37,893 bases of DNA from a virus. A model generated the notes under the pieces. That model was not told the origin of the DNA and did no database searches. It saw nothing but the letters and a program-made list of their open reading frames with translations. Made by a program: the position numbers and the translations under genes. Within the stretch, counting starts at the first letter, position 1, and each line of letters starts with the position of its first letter. Of the stretch, positions 15,897 through 24,015 are shown piece by piece. The DNA lies in the IMG/VR virus record IMGVR_UViG_3300008952_000133, positions 1 to 37,893 of that record; one strand, 5' to 3'.

Positions 15897-16713
15897 CGTT
15901 ATAGATCTCCCCTACTAATTCTTGTGCTTTAAGCACGGTGAACAACACTGCATCAGAGGGAGGCTCTTGCGCAAACTTGTTCAGCTTTTCGACTACTTGA
16001 TTAGCCTTCTGTACCATTACTTCGTCATCTTTAAAGCACTCGGTCGCGGAGGCGCCCTCTAATTCTTGCTTAAGCCGCGCAATCTCTTCGTTAAGATACA
16101 TTTTAAGCGCAAGAGAATTATCAACAAAAGACGAGATATAGGTGCTTAAAAGCTGCTGTTGCTCTTCGCGGAGACTCTCTCCGTACTTGTCATTAAACTT
16201 TGTGACAAACGTATTAAGGAGTAATTTATCAACTGGTTCGGGCTCTGTGTTGTCTGGTGCTGCCTGTGTCATGTTGGTGACGATTTCGTTTTCGAGCATG
16301 ATTACACTCTTCGGATCAGTTTTGATATTAAAAATCTGATCGATGGTAGCTAAAGTTTTGTAATTGGGAACAAAATTGTTAAAGACCTTGGTGTCAATTT
16401 CTTTATTGACGTCATGAATCATTGCACTCTGAGCAGCGAAGAGTCCTGCAGGGTTTACAAGCATCTTTTGCATTTTGGCTTCGCGCAGGATCTTCTCGGA
16501 TGTTTCTTTGGTTAGGTTTTGGTTCTCATATAATGAGCGGTAACACTCTAAATCTTTTCTCAGAATGGTCTTGGCTCCAAAATGTTTCTTAATCACATTA
16601 ACAACGCTCTGCTTTCGCTCGGCGTCTCCTTTGATTATCGACAATGTAGCTTCTTTGATTAAGGCTTCATAAACAAAAGCGGTGTTTCTTTTTTTATTAT
16701 GTTTTGTCTTCAT
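15880..16713 (-). CDS. Helical head-cluster protein, unknown function, 277 aa
   Basis: A soluble, charged, mainly helical protein starting M-K-T-K-H-N-K-K-R-N-T-A-F-V-Y-E. It has helical repeats rich in Lys/Glu (E-E-Q-Q-Q-L-L-S-T-Y, E-E-I-A-R-L-K-Q-E-L-E-G) and an acidic C terminus. The start overlaps the portal gene end by 17 nt, so translation is coupled to the portal. It could be a core or assembly factor produced with the portal, but no motif supports a definite role. The very basic first 10 residues followed by an acidic helix could bind portal or DNA (speculative). Confidence 0.72.
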   Translation of the reverse strand: MKTKHNKKRNTAFVYEALIKEATLSIIKGDAERKQSVVNVIKKHFGAKTILRKDLECYRSLYENQNLTKETSEKILREAKMQKMLVNPAGLFAAQSAMIHDVNKEIDTKVFNNFVPNYKTLATIDQIFNIKTDPKSVIMLENEIVTNMTQAAPDNTEPEPVDKLLLNTFVTKFNDKYGESLREEQQQLLSTYISSFVDNSLALKMYLNEEIARLKQELEGASATECFKDDEVMVQKANQVVEKLNKFAQEPPSDAVLFTVLKAQELVGEIYNDGADD

Positions 16714-18724
16714 CTTTCTTCTGCTCCGTTAATAATTTTTTATTTTCTAAATCTTGGATCAATACCCTAAGAGAATCATTGATGTTAAACAACTTATCTT
16801 CTTCGGTTTGTTCTCTCAAGTTATAAATAGACTGTTCTTGCTCGTAAATCCCTGCTGCTGCGCTGGGGATCTTGTTGATCTCCGCGCCGGGGAAAACGTT
16901 TCGCAGTGTGGCGCTGGCTTTTTCTCTAGAATATTTAGCGGCATTTGAGCGTTTTCGGGCTCCAGCCTTTCGCTGATCGATAGTGGTGGGGTGATATACT
17001 TTCCCCTTTGCGCCCGGAGTAAGACGGGGCTCATTTCGCGATCCCGGGGGAACTGCGAGAAGTGGAGACTCTTCTCCTCCGCCCTCGGCGCCTCCACCAG
17101 CATCACCTGCCGGCATCTCTTCCGGACCGCCCAGATCACCGCCCAGATCGTCTCCGCCTCCAAGATCATCTCCCCCGAGGTCACCGCCACCGAGGTCACC
17201 ACCAAGTCCTCCGCCGAGTCCTCCGCCGAGTCCTCCGCCGCCTGCTGCGGCTTCGCCGCCTTCGGCAACAGCTTGGAGTGCTGCATCGTGCTTACGGTCG
17301 TAATACATTTCTTTCTGGTTTCGCGCGAATTCTTCGTGAGACAAGCCAAAGATGTTATCAGCAACCCAACGACGAGAGAAGTAACCCTCGGTGGCTGCGC
17401 CGGCAATATCAAACTTAGCTTTCCAGTGTTCCACTTCTTGAAGCTCTGCAATCTTGGACGGATTGTTGAGTGCCAATTTGAAGCTTAACAGGTCGTCGCC
17501 GCGGAATCCTAAAGTATAAAGATGAATAATAGATATCTTTTCTAGTTCAGCGATAATAACGCGCTGAAGCCTCTGGACTGTGCGTGCAAATCGAATGTCT
17601 TTCTGTGCGAGTGTGGTCTTATCTTCTGCTGCTCCTTCGCCCATGGCAAGATATGCTTGGGGAATCTTTAACGCAGAGAACAGTTTATCGCGCAGATACT
17701 TAATATCGTCAATCTGTGTAATATTCTGTGCGCCGGCTAAACTTTGAATGTCAGTGACAGAGCCAGCGCGCACTGGAATAAAGTAATCTTCTTCGATGCT
17801 CATCGGATTATAACGAAGGTCCACTCTACCTGTGCTAGGATCTACTACCGAATGGCGCTTGAGTTGTGTTACAATCTTTTGCATATACTGCTCGACATCT
17901 TGTGGGGGGATCGAGCCTACGTCGATCTTGAACACTCGGCGCTCGGAAGACCGAACAACACGATACGCCATCATCGCATCTTCCATAAGCGTCAGTTGGC
18001 GCCAGATGCGGCGGGCAGGCTCAAGGATAGAGGTGCCGTACGGGATGTACTTGTCGTTTCCGAGAATACGGAAATGGCAAACCTGCCAATTTTCAAACGT
18101 CATTCCGGCAGAGTTCCACTGATATTGCACATAGTTGGGGTTCGTGGAGTCTTCTCCTTCCAAGCGTTCGATTTCTGGGGAAGGGAGTGCAATAACTGAT
18201 TTGATGCCGTACTTCTCATCAATGTCGAGATAGAGAAAGAAGTCTCCATACTTACACATTGTCCGTGCCCAGCCAAAAAGATTGTATTGAAGGCTAAGAA
18301 TGTTGTCAAAAAGAATTGCTAAGACTGCTTTGATTTCTTCATTCGGACACTTGATACTAAGCATCGGTCGCAAGTCTGAGTAGGTGGTCATCTCATCGGC
18401 ATAGATATCCATGGAGGACGCGATTTCTGGCATATACTCCATCTGATCAAAATCGATGTATCTCTCGGAGCGGCGCTGATTTGCAATTGCATTGGTGGCA
18501 ATTGTATCAAGAGGATTGTATAAGGCTTTCTTAAACTGTTGACCGGATGCAGACTTGAACCGTGCAGCATATTTGTCCATATGCTGCCGCCGGATCTTGC
18601 GACCGGATTGAGACCGATAATTAACGATTGGTCCCGAGAACAATCTCGTCAGCGCTTTAAAGAGATTTGAGTCTTCGTTCGCTGGGTTTTTGCCTCTTGA
18701 TTTATTTCTATTGTTGTTTGCCAT
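16697..18724 (-). CDS. gp20: Portal vertex protein, T4 gp20-like, with Gly-rich insert
   Basis: A 675-residue portal: it forms the dodecameric ring through which DNA is packaged and to which the neck attaches. T4-type features seen: the N-terminal Y-R-S-Q-S-G-R-K-I-R-R, the wing segment M-P-E-I-A-S-S-M-D-I-Y-A-D-E-M, H-F-R-I-L-G-N-D-K-Y-I-P-Y-G-T-S, E-P-A-R-R-I-W-R-Q-L and L-F-S-A-L-K-I-P-Q-A-Y-L. Unlike T4 gp20 (524 residues), about residues 485-560 are an extreme Gly-rich stretch (G-G-G-L-G-G-G-L-G-G-D-L units). Basic and acidic segments and a helical C terminus follow. It lies directly downstream of the terminase, as in compact T4-like head operons lacking 18/19 between them. Confidence 0.93.
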   Translation of the reverse strand: MANNNRNKSRGKNPANEDSNLFKALTRLFSGPIVNYRSQSGRKIRRQHMDKYAARFKSASGQQFKKALYNPLDTIATNAIANQRRSERYIDFDQMEYMPEIASSMDIYADEMTTYSDLRPMLSIKCPNEEIKAVLAILFDNILSLQYNLFGWARTMCKYGDFFLYLDIDEKYGIKSVIALPSPEIERLEGEDSTNPNYVQYQWNSAGMTFENWQVCHFRILGNDKYIPYGTSILEPARRIWRQLTLMEDAMMAYRVVRSSERRVFKIDVGSIPPQDVEQYMQKIVTQLKRHSVVDPSTGRVDLRYNPMSIEEDYFIPVRAGSVTDIQSLAGAQNITQIDDIKYLRDKLFSALKIPQAYLAMGEGAAEDKTTLAQKDIRFARTVQRLQRVIIAELEKISIIHLYTLGFRGDDLLSFKLALNNPSKIAELQEVEHWKAKFDIAGAATEGYFSRRWVADNIFGLSHEEFARNQKEMYYDRKHDAALQAVAEGGEAAAGGGGLGGGLGGGLGGDLGGGDLGGDDLGGGDDLGGDLGGPEEMPAGDAGGGAEGGGEESPLLAVPPGSRNEPRLTPGAKGKVYHPTTIDQRKAGARKRSNAAKYSREKASATLRNVFPGAEINKIPSAAAGIYEQEQSIYNLREQTEEDKLFNINDSLRVLIQDLENKKLLTEQKKDEDKT

Positions 18725-18732
18725 TTATCGCC

Positions 18733-20316
18733 TCACTTAATAATCCATTTATACTGATCGTATAATTCTTTTGCTTCACCCATTTTATCAAAAATATTAT
18801 CTTTTTTGTAGCCTTGTTGTCCGTTAATTTGAGTGTTCATAGAAGTCTTCGAAGTAACAATGGCATTCACAAAAGCTTTTTGATAGTTTAGGTCTCGTGC
18901 GTTTGATTGCAATGCTGTGTCCCTCACCCAGCAAGCAATCGCTAGCGCCATGATGAGATCATCATGATATCCTTTCATTGCCTGTGGTTTACCGTTCTTC
19001 CAAATAAAAGTTTTCATCTCATTAATTGTGCGAGATGAATATATCTTAATTAGTTTGTTTCTGATAAACTCCTCTAATTTCGCAACGATGAGCGGGCGCG
19101 TCTTCATTGAGGTTGTGAACCCGGCAACGGCAGAGTTTCTAACTTCTGCTTGATGTTGCTCTATATACTCATGTGTAGACTTAATAGAGTAGTACAAATT
19201 TGGATAACCGTGTTCAACGAGTTTATCGAGAACCGTGTAACCGATGTTATTGTTCTCTACTACAAGCATCGCATTTCCAAATTCTCTCCCTACTTGATTC
19301 AAGAAGTTTGCATACATATCGGGCGTTGGCTTCCCTTGATACTCGCCCACGATTTCCAGCGTCTCTAATTTAATCATGTGTAATGTTGAATAGTCAGCGC
19401 CATCGCCTCGCGAAACATCTGCCACCGCAAGATAGTTACATGTGGGATCGAATTCTTCCCAAATCCAGAAATTGCGATCAAAGCCGGTTCTGTGCTTTGG
19501 CTCTTTAACATTTTCTAATAGCCACTTCATACAGTCAGGGTCTATGACAGTCTCGCCAGAAGTATTGAAATTGCACTCAAGCTCTTGTGCAATCTGGCGT
19601 TTTGACATGTTCTTGGTTTCTTTCTTATACCAAGCTTCATCACGCTCGGGGTGAACGTCCCACTGGAGTGTTGTAAGGTTAAAGTTATTGCTGCCGCCTT
19701 CAGCATCCATACATGTTTTATGGAACCAGTTACCGACCCCGTTGGGCGTTGAAAGTGCTATGCATCGCCCACCAGTTGATAGTGTAGGATACAGACCGGT
19801 CCACAGTTCTTCAAGTCCTTCAATGTGTGCAGCCTCATCAAGAACCAGCAAAGACAGTGCCTCAGAACGACCGGCATCACCAGAGGTAGACGCTGCTTTG
19901 ATAGATGACCCATTAGAAAGCTCAAAGGAAGTCCGGTTATCCACGTCAATTGTGGCGATCTTAAGCCAATCTGGCAAGTTGCGCATAACGCCCTTGACCT
20001 TCTTTACTAAGTTGCCCGCTGTTGCAAATTTGGTCGCCATAACAAGAATTGATTTGTCACGGTGAAACAACATCAACCAAACAATATAGCCAGCAGTGAT
20101 TGTTGAAATCCCTAACTGGCGCGCCTTTAAAATAACATTAAAGCGATAATCATTAAAATCTTTAAGAAGGTCGTCTTGGAAATCATAAGTATCAAATAAA
20201 ATAAGCCCATACATGGGATGGGAAATTCTTGCGTAAGTCTTTAAAAAATAAGCGGGTTCCTTCCCGCATTTAAGTATTTCTTTAACTTGTTGTTTTTTGT
20301 CTAATTGGAACGTCAT
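18733..20316 (-). CDS. gp17: Terminase large subunit, T4 gp17-like
   Basis: The DNA-packaging motor, 527 residues. The ATPase domain shows a modified Walker A, R-Q-L-G-I-S-T-I-T-A-G (66-76), Walker B L-L-V-L-D-E-A (156-162), and the coupling-motif region C-I-A-L-S-T-P-N-G. The RNase H-like nuclease domain shows A-V-A-D-V-S-R-G-D-G (D300, D305) and, near the C terminus, G-Y-H-D-D-L-I-M-A. This is shorter than T4 gp17 (610). The ATG overlaps the stop of the upstream tagged gene (ATGA). The portal gene follows after a few bases. I did not recognise a gp16-like small terminase; the 183-residue gene upstream is the nearest candidate by position. Confidence 0.95.
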   Translation of the reverse strand: MTFQLDKKQQVKEILKCGKEPAYFLKTYARISHPMYGLILFDTYDFQDDLLKDFNDYRFNVILKARQLGISTITAGYIVWLMLFHRDKSILVMATKFATAGNLVKKVKGVMRNLPDWLKIATIDVDNRTSFELSNGSSIKAASTSGDAGRSEALSLLVLDEAAHIEGLEELWTGLYPTLSTGGRCIALSTPNGVGNWFHKTCMDAEGGSNNFNLTTLQWDVHPERDEAWYKKETKNMSKRQIAQELECNFNTSGETVIDPDCMKWLLENVKEPKHRTGFDRNFWIWEEFDPTCNYLAVADVSRGDGADYSTLHMIKLETLEIVGEYQGKPTPDMYANFLNQVGREFGNAMLVVENNNIGYTVLDKLVEHGYPNLYYSIKSTHEYIEQHQAEVRNSAVAGFTTSMKTRPLIVAKLEEFIRNKLIKIYSSRTINEMKTFIWKNGKPQAMKGYHDDLIMALAIACWVRDTALQSNARDLNYQKAFVNAIVTSKTSMNTQINGQQGYKKDNIFDKMGEAKELYDQYKWIIK

Positions 20317-20570
20317 ACATCTTTCAATGCTGCTATAACTTCTTCGCGATTTGCAAGATCCCCTTCTCCGTCCAGAACAATCATTTCTTCCATTCCATCT
20401 ACATGCATCATGTCGACAAGCTCAGCATCGGACATATCTTCGATTCCGTGGGGATCGAGGACATCATATGTCTCGTCTTCACCGCCCATATCATGATAAT
20501 GACCCTCGCGCAAAACACTTGAGATCTCTTCTTTGATGATCTGCTTAAGGTATAATTTGGAGAATTTCAT
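20313..20570 (-). CDS. Small acidic protein with M-K-x-x-K...I-I-K-E-E tag, 85 aa
   Basis: It begins M-K-F-S-K-L-Y-L-K-Q-I-I-K-E-E-I, a variant of the tag found on six other proteins here, followed by a strongly acidic body rich in Asp/Glu/Met (D-M-S-D-A-E-L-V-D-M-M-H-V-D-G-M) without membrane segments. The tag contains I-K-E, a possible prohead-protease site. The gene sits immediately before the terminase and overlaps it by 4 nt. The acidic body recalls small scaffold/core proteins or DNA mimics; both are only suggestions. Confidence 0.7.
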   Translation of the reverse strand: MKFSKLYLKQIIKEEISSVLREGHYHDMGGEDETYDVLDPHGIEDMSDAELVDMMHVDGMEEMIVLDGEGDLANREEVIAALKDV

Positions 20571-20573
20571 TGT

Positions 20574-21125
20574 CTATTCTTTCTTTCTTTTATCGTTGTC
20601 GGGGCGCTTGCCGCCTTCGCCATTCCAGCCACCAAGATCCAAAAACTTTTTCCAGCTAGCCTCTACGGGATTGGTGGAGCCGCTGTTGTCGACGTTCATT
20701 TGCTCGGATAGACCACCAACGCGAAAGTGGAGCTTAGCCACAACCCATGAACGAACACGGGAAGAGTTCTCAACGCGCACATCAGCTTCGCCCTCTTTGG
20801 TCAGCTTGACTGATTCGCCAGTGATTCTCTTATACTCTTTCTTGAGCCATCCAGAAATATCAACAAGTCTTTGCTCAATCTCTTCTTCAAATCCGCCGGC
20901 ATAAACCTCTCTGAGTTGAATATCGGACTGATATGTGAGACACATCATGTCTCCGTAAAACTTCACGTTGAAGCCGTCCATGACCCTCTGATCGATAAGG
21001 GCGTTGCCCTCTTCTCTGCGCAGGGCGCCTACGGTTACTGGCGACTGATCTTCTCCAAGCGCACCGTCATATGCGTTTGCTGCGGCTTGTGATAAGCCTT
21101 GAACTATTTCGTAAACTGTTGCCAT
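20574..21125 (-). CDS. Head-cluster protein upstream of terminase, 183 aa
   Basis: It starts M-A-T-V-Y-E-I-V-Q-G-L-S-Q-A-A-A-N-A-Y. The first half has an alpha/beta character (V-K-F-Y-G-D-M-M-C-L-T-Y-Q-S-D). The middle, E-E-I-E-Q-R-L-V-D-I-S-G-W-L-K-K-E-Y-K-R, is a helical segment. The C terminus is Gly/Lys/Asp-rich and looks disordered (G-G-W-N-G-E-G-G-K-R-P-D-N-D-K). Its start shares bases with the upstream stop (TAATG). By position it could be a head-completion, neck or small-terminase-like protein, but no motif decides. It has no N-terminal tag. Confidence 0.7.
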   Translation of the reverse strand: MATVYEIVQGLSQAAANAYDGALGEDQSPVTVGALRREEGNALIDQRVMDGFNVKFYGDMMCLTYQSDIQLREVYAGGFEEEIEQRLVDISGWLKKEYKRITGESVKLTKEGEADVRVENSSRVRSWVVAKLHFRVGGLSEQMNVDNSGSTNPVEASWKKFLDLGGWNGEGGKRPDNDKRKKE

Positions 21126-21430
21126 TATTGGGGTTCTCCTTGTGGTGCTGCGGCGGCAGCTCTTTGGTCTTTCTGAACAGCGGTCTTCACTTGTGTTAGT
21201 AGCGATGGATCGATGTCAAGCGTCTGCATCAAGCCTTTTAAAAATTCTACTTGGGCGCTGCGGCTAACCTTCGATAGGCGCACACCCACCTGCTCGATAA
21301 ACTTCTGCACTGCTTGGTTCTTGACGGTCGTCTTTGCAGAGCCGCCGAGGTCCGAGACGGCAGTTCCGATGTCGGACTCAGCAATTGCTTCTCTAATAAT
21401 TTGTTTAAGTTGTGATTTATTGATTCTCAT
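21125..21430 (-). CDS. Small tagged protein, 101 aa
   Basis: The N terminus M-R-I-N-K-S-Q-L-K-Q-I-I-R-E-A-I is a member of the M-K-I-T-K-S-Q-L-K tag family; I-R-E|A is a very good gp21-type cleavage site. The body has short helices (V-Q-K-F-I-E-Q-V-G-V-R-L-S-K-V, A-Q-V-E-F-L-K-G-L-M-Q-T-L), and the C terminus is Ala/Gln-rich. It overlaps the upstream zinc-ribbon-like gene by 14 nt. I infer an internal head protein; the activity is unknown. Confidence 0.72.
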   Translation of the reverse strand: MRINKSQLKQIIREAIAESDIGTAVSDLGGSAKTTVKNQAVQKFIEQVGVRLSKVSRSAQVEFLKGLMQTLDIDPSLLTQVKTAVQKDQRAAAAAPQGEPQ

Positions 21431-21803
21431 TTGGTCTCCAGCCTTTTTTCCATCTTTCTTCTCTATCTTCTACATATTCAATGTAACAATTATTGCAACA
21501 ATCAAATTTTACAAGACAGACATCATCCATTGCACTCTTTGGAAAATTTCCGCAGACAGGACAAGTTTTTAAAGATTCTCTATTAAGTAGTTTTTTTGTA
21601 ACCTTTATCCCATTAACGTCGACTTTTTCTTCCCACTCTTTATTCTTAGAAGCGTGGCGATAGAGTTCTTTCATTTGCTGAAGATATTCTTTTTCTTTGG
21701 TCTCGTCCCAATCGGACCGAGGATTTTTAATGGCTTCTTCACCATATTTCGCAGCGATTGCGCGCTCAATGGCAGCTACCTCATTTAAATCTTTCTCACT
21801 CAT
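21417..21803 (-). CDS. Small protein with zinc-ribbon-like cysteines, 128 aa
   Basis: The start is set at ATG 21803 (M-S-E-K-D-L-N-E-V), preceded by AAGGTG; a further-upstream in-frame start (21821) lies deeper inside the neighbouring gene and is less likely. The first half is a charged helix (A-A-I-E-R-A-I-A-A-K-Y-G-E-E-A, K-E-K-E-Y-L-Q-Q-M-K-E-L). The second half carries C-P-V-C-G and, about 25 residues on, C-C-N-N-C, a pattern for a zinc ribbon. It might bind nucleic acid or protein. The stop overlaps the next gene by 14 nt. No family identified. Confidence 0.7.
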   Translation of the reverse strand: MSEKDLNEVAAIERAIAAKYGEEAIKNPRSDWDETKEKEYLQQMKELYRHASKNKEWEEKVDVNGIKVTKKLLNRESLKTCPVCGNFPKSAMDDVCLVKFDCCNNCYIEYVEDREERWKKGWRPNENQ

Positions 21804-22227
21804 TAAACACCTTATATGCACCGTAGCTTAGTGCTATTCCAGATGCTACCCCAATTGTCACCCAAAGTGCAGGATTTTTTTTACTTTGTTTTTTAAGAGC
21901 ATTTGCTAGCGCACCACTCTCGCGTTCTAGCGAATCAATTCGTAAAACATATTCTTGCAAAAGGGCTTCGTGGCGAATCTGTAAGTTTTGTAATTGTAGA
22001 TCATAGTCTGCTGCTTGTATATCCAGTTGATATTTCATCCTTATCTCGCAATCGTTATTTAAGGCAAACCGATCCGCAAGGATGTGAGCGGTTGCTTTTG
22101 GGTCGAACAGGACACCCTCGTATGGCGCGCATTGATTTTTCCCCAAAAAGGTAAACCTTCCGTTGTCGGCGCCGAGTGCCGGATTACTCAGCAGTGCGCT
22201 CAAAGCCATAAGTATTAACAATCTCAT
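21796..22227 (-). CDS. Exported protein with coiled coil and C-terminal membrane anchor; possible spanin-like
   Basis: A 143-residue protein with a signal peptide (M-R-L-L-I-L-M-A-L-S-A-L-L-S, cleavage likely after A-L-G-A), two Cys in the mature N-terminal part, a coiled-coil region (L-Q-L-Q-N-L-Q-I-R-H-E-A-L-L-Q-E) and a C-terminal hydrophobic helix (A-L-W-V-T-I-G-V-A-S-G-I-A-L-S-Y-G-A-Y). It overlaps the end of the preceding Rz-like gene by 44 nt, the kind of nested arrangement seen for spanin pairs. However, it has no lipobox cysteine after the signal peptide, so it is not a standard o-spanin. A role in lysis or envelope anchoring is inferred. Confidence 0.65.
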   Translation of the reverse strand: MRLLILMALSALLSNPALGADNGRFTFLGKNQCAPYEGVLFDPKATAHILADRFALNNDCEIRMKYQLDIQAADYDLQLQNLQIRHEALLQEYVLRIDSLERESGALANALKKQSKKNPALWVTIGVASGIALSYGAYKVFNE

Positions 22228-22570
22228 TGGCTAAATCCTCCGGGTTCGATGAATAGCTTTTCTCTAAACGATCTCTTTTCTGTTTTTTTAATCTTTCGAC
22301 TTCTTCTTGAGATTCTAAATAGCCTCTTTCGATTTCTTCAAGAGTTGTACGGTAGCTCCTCAATGCCGCGTCTCGCTTCTTAAGTTCTTCCTCGTGAATC
22401 TTTTGTAAACCCTCTACTTGTTCTTGGAGGCTTTGTTGCGAAATCTCATACGCTTTATTAAGCGCACGATAATCAAGCTGTGTCTTAATTACAACTGCAA
22501 GGAGGGAGCCAACGACCAGCAGTTCTCGCCAGTACTTTAAACCAAATTTAATTACTGCCGACCAATTCAC
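22184..22570 (-). CDS. Rz-like inner-membrane coiled-coil protein (possible i-spanin)
   Basis: A 128-residue protein with an N-terminal transmembrane helix (L-L-V-V-G-S-L-L-A-V-V-I, about 17-28) followed by a long coiled coil (Q-E-Q-V-E-G-L-Q-K-I-H-E-E-E-L-K-K, through E-E-V-E-R-L-K-K-Q-K) and a short C-terminal tail. This is the topology of lambda Rz and similar i-spanins, which bridge to an outer-membrane partner and fuse the membranes at the end of infection. It overlaps the holin-like gene by 4 nt and the exported protein by 44 nt. No sequence-level identification; the call rests on topology and context. Confidence 0.55.
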   Translation of the reverse strand: MNWSAVIKFGLKYWRELLVVGSLLAVVIKTQLDYRALNKAYEISQQSLQEQVEGLQKIHEEELKKRDAALRSYRTTLEEIERGYLESQEEVERLKKQKRDRLEKSYSSNPEDLANEIVNTYGFERTAE

Positions 22571-22764
22571 GCGACACCCTTAAGTTTAGCGATACCATCG
22601 ATGACAGTTTGACCCCCAATGTAAATTGCTGAAATAATTACCCAGTCGCCCGACTGTAAGTCTGAAAATGCGAGGAGTCCTGTTGCGGTTAGCCATACAA
22701 GAAACTTCCGAGAAATCATTTTCTCGACTAATCTGTCTAGTTTGCCTTGTACATATTCCATCAT
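22567..22764 (-). CDS. Holin-like small membrane protein, 65 aa
   Basis: A 65-residue protein with a charged N terminus (Y-V-Q-G-K-L-D-R-L-V-E-K) and two hydrophobic segments (F-L-V-W-L-T-A-T-G-L-L-A-F, about 21-33; W-V-I-I-S-A-I-Y-I-G-G-Q-T-V, about 41-54), ending with a Lys-containing tail. Size and two-helix layout fit a holin that forms lesions in the inner membrane. The ATG has GGAGAC upstream, and the next genes look like spanins. No endolysin is recognised in the window, which weakens the lysis-cassette call; it could also be another small phage membrane protein. Confidence 0.55.
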   Translation of the reverse strand: MMEYVQGKLDRLVEKMISRKFLVWLTATGLLAFSDLQSGDWVIISAIYIGGQTVIDGIAKLKGVA

Positions 22765-22807
22765 CTTGTCTCCAATTATTAGCTTAAACTAAGCCTTCCT
22801 CTTCCGG

Positions 22808-23665
22808 TCATGCGTCTTCTTCCACTTTGGATGTACACATCTCTTCTGCCTCTGCTGCGGATAAGCTGTCTGCTCTTTCATCGGCGGGCTTGTCTTTTTG
22901 TGCGCAAGCCCAGCGGCGTTGCTTCTCGGAAGACACCTCTTCTAAGCCGTAATCTTGTTCAATATTTTCGCTAGCTGCGTCCATGAGTTGTGCCACCATA
23001 TCGGCTAGTTGTTGTAATTCCTCTGGGTCTCCGGTGTCTAAGGCAGCTATTAATTTCATCAACTCTGTTCTTGTTGGTTCTGAGCGCTGGGCGATCCCTG
23101 CGCGAGAGAGAGTGCGAGCTACTGGAGCCATTCTGCCCGTACCTAGCGCCTCTGCGATCTCTTGTTCGATGATCTCGGCTAATTCCGCCGGCGGTTGAAT
23201 CTTCTTCTTGCGGGCGGCTCTGCCAAACGCTGCCTGTCCATACCCAAGAGAGAGACGATCTTCGCCGGTAACAGCAGCGGCTAAGTAATCAACACTAACA
23301 TCTAAGTTATCAATCTTGTCTGCTAATTTATTGATCGCGCTTAAAAGGGCGGAATCGGTACTCATTTCTTCTTTGATTACTTTTATCAAGCTCTCTTCGA
23401 AGCCGATGCGCTCTGGTGCTCTATTGGATACTTCTTCAGGTTCCCTATCAAAGCCAATTTGTTGGGTCGCTTCCGGCTCTTCACTTGTTTCGGGTGGCGG
23501 ACTGCCTCCCTCCATCTCCTTGAAGACAGTGGTGAAAACAACACCCACCAACTCCGGATCCATGCCGTCGACGAGACTGCTGATTCCGCCGATTAAATTC
23601 TCAATCGGAAGCGAGTCGATATTCTCTCGTATAATTTCTTTGAGTTGTGATTTTGTGATTTTCAT
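22808..23665 (-). CDS. Tagged protein with C-terminal cysteine module, 285 aa
   Basis: The start is set at ATG 23665: the protein then begins M-K-I-T-K-S-Q-L-K-E-I-I-R-E-N, the tag found on neighbouring genes. The longer open frame to 23965 overlaps the upstream 107-residue gene out of frame and has no coding character. A second tag-like motif occurs inside (S-L-I-K-V-I-K-E-E-M). The body is helical and acidic. The C-terminal R-R-W-A-C-A-Q-K-D-K-P-A-D-E-R and E-A-E-E-M-C form a two-cysteine module, recalling C-terminal modules in the tagged 304- and 46-residue proteins. Probably an internal head protein with a domain of unknown function. Confidence 0.72.
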   Translation of the reverse strand: MKITKSQLKEIIRENIDSLPIENLIGGISSLVDGMDPELVGVVFTTVFKEMEGGSPPPETSEEPEATQQIGFDREPEEVSNRAPERIGFEESLIKVIKEEMSTDSALLSAINKLADKIDNLDVSVDYLAAAVTGEDRLSLGYGQAAFGRAARKKKIQPPAELAEIIEQEIAEALGTGRMAPVARTLSRAGIAQRSEPTRTELMKLIAALDTGDPEELQQLADMVAQLMDAASENIEQDYGLEEVSSEKQRRWACAQKDKPADERADSLSAAEAEEMCTSKVEEDA

Positions 23666-23669
23666 GTTG

Positions 23670-23993
23670 TTAACCCATACCTTGCTTTTCAAATTTTGCA
23701 ATCCAACGAAGGGCGTGACGTAGCTTATCTGATGGTTTGTTGCCGGGGAGGTCCGAATCCAGCAAGAAACTATGCAATTCGTAATAGGCATCGTAAGAAG
23801 CTTCTTGTTCTTCATCGGAGAGTGGTTCAATATCAATGGAGCCGCCAGTAAATCTTTCTTCTTCGGGCGGTGTGTGGACCGGGCGTTCCCATGCAGGAAG
23901 GCGCGCCTCCTCAATCTCTTCTTTAATAATATCAGTCTTCTCGTCCATAAAGTAACGAGGATCAATGAACTTCTTGTTTTTTCTAAATGCCAT
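23670..23993 (-). CDS. Protein with I-D-P-R-Y-F-M-D-E-K N-terminal motif, 107 aa
   Basis: It starts M-A-F-R-K-N-K-K-F-I-D-P-R-Y-F-M-D-E-K-T, then D-I-I-K-E-E-I-E-E-A. The same segment (R-R-I-D-P-R-Y-F-M-D-E-K-A-E-V-I-K-E-E) opens the 170-residue protein at 31797-32309. It ends in a possible I-K-E|E protease site. The rest is acidic, then a basic helical C terminus (K-L-R-H-A-L-R-W-I-A-K-F-E-K). It sits 4 bases before the ATG of the 285-residue tagged gene. An alternative packaging signal is the favoured inference; no catalytic motif is seen. Confidence 0.72.
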   Translation of the reverse strand: MAFRKNKKFIDPRYFMDEKTDIIKEEIEEARLPAWERPVHTPPEEERFTGGSIDIEPLSDEEQEASYDAYYELHSFLLDSDLPGNKPSDKLRHALRWIAKFEKQGMG

Positions 23994-24015
23994 TATATTA
24001 TTCCTTTTATATTTA

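Noticed and set aside
17100-17260. Repeat array in plus-strand DNA
   Set aside because: Degenerate repeats arise from Gly/Leu/Asp codons of the portal insert; no spacer structure.
23666-23965. 100-codon N-terminal extension of the 285-residue tagged gene
   Set aside because: It runs out of frame over the 107-residue gene, and the internal ATG gives the shared tag.
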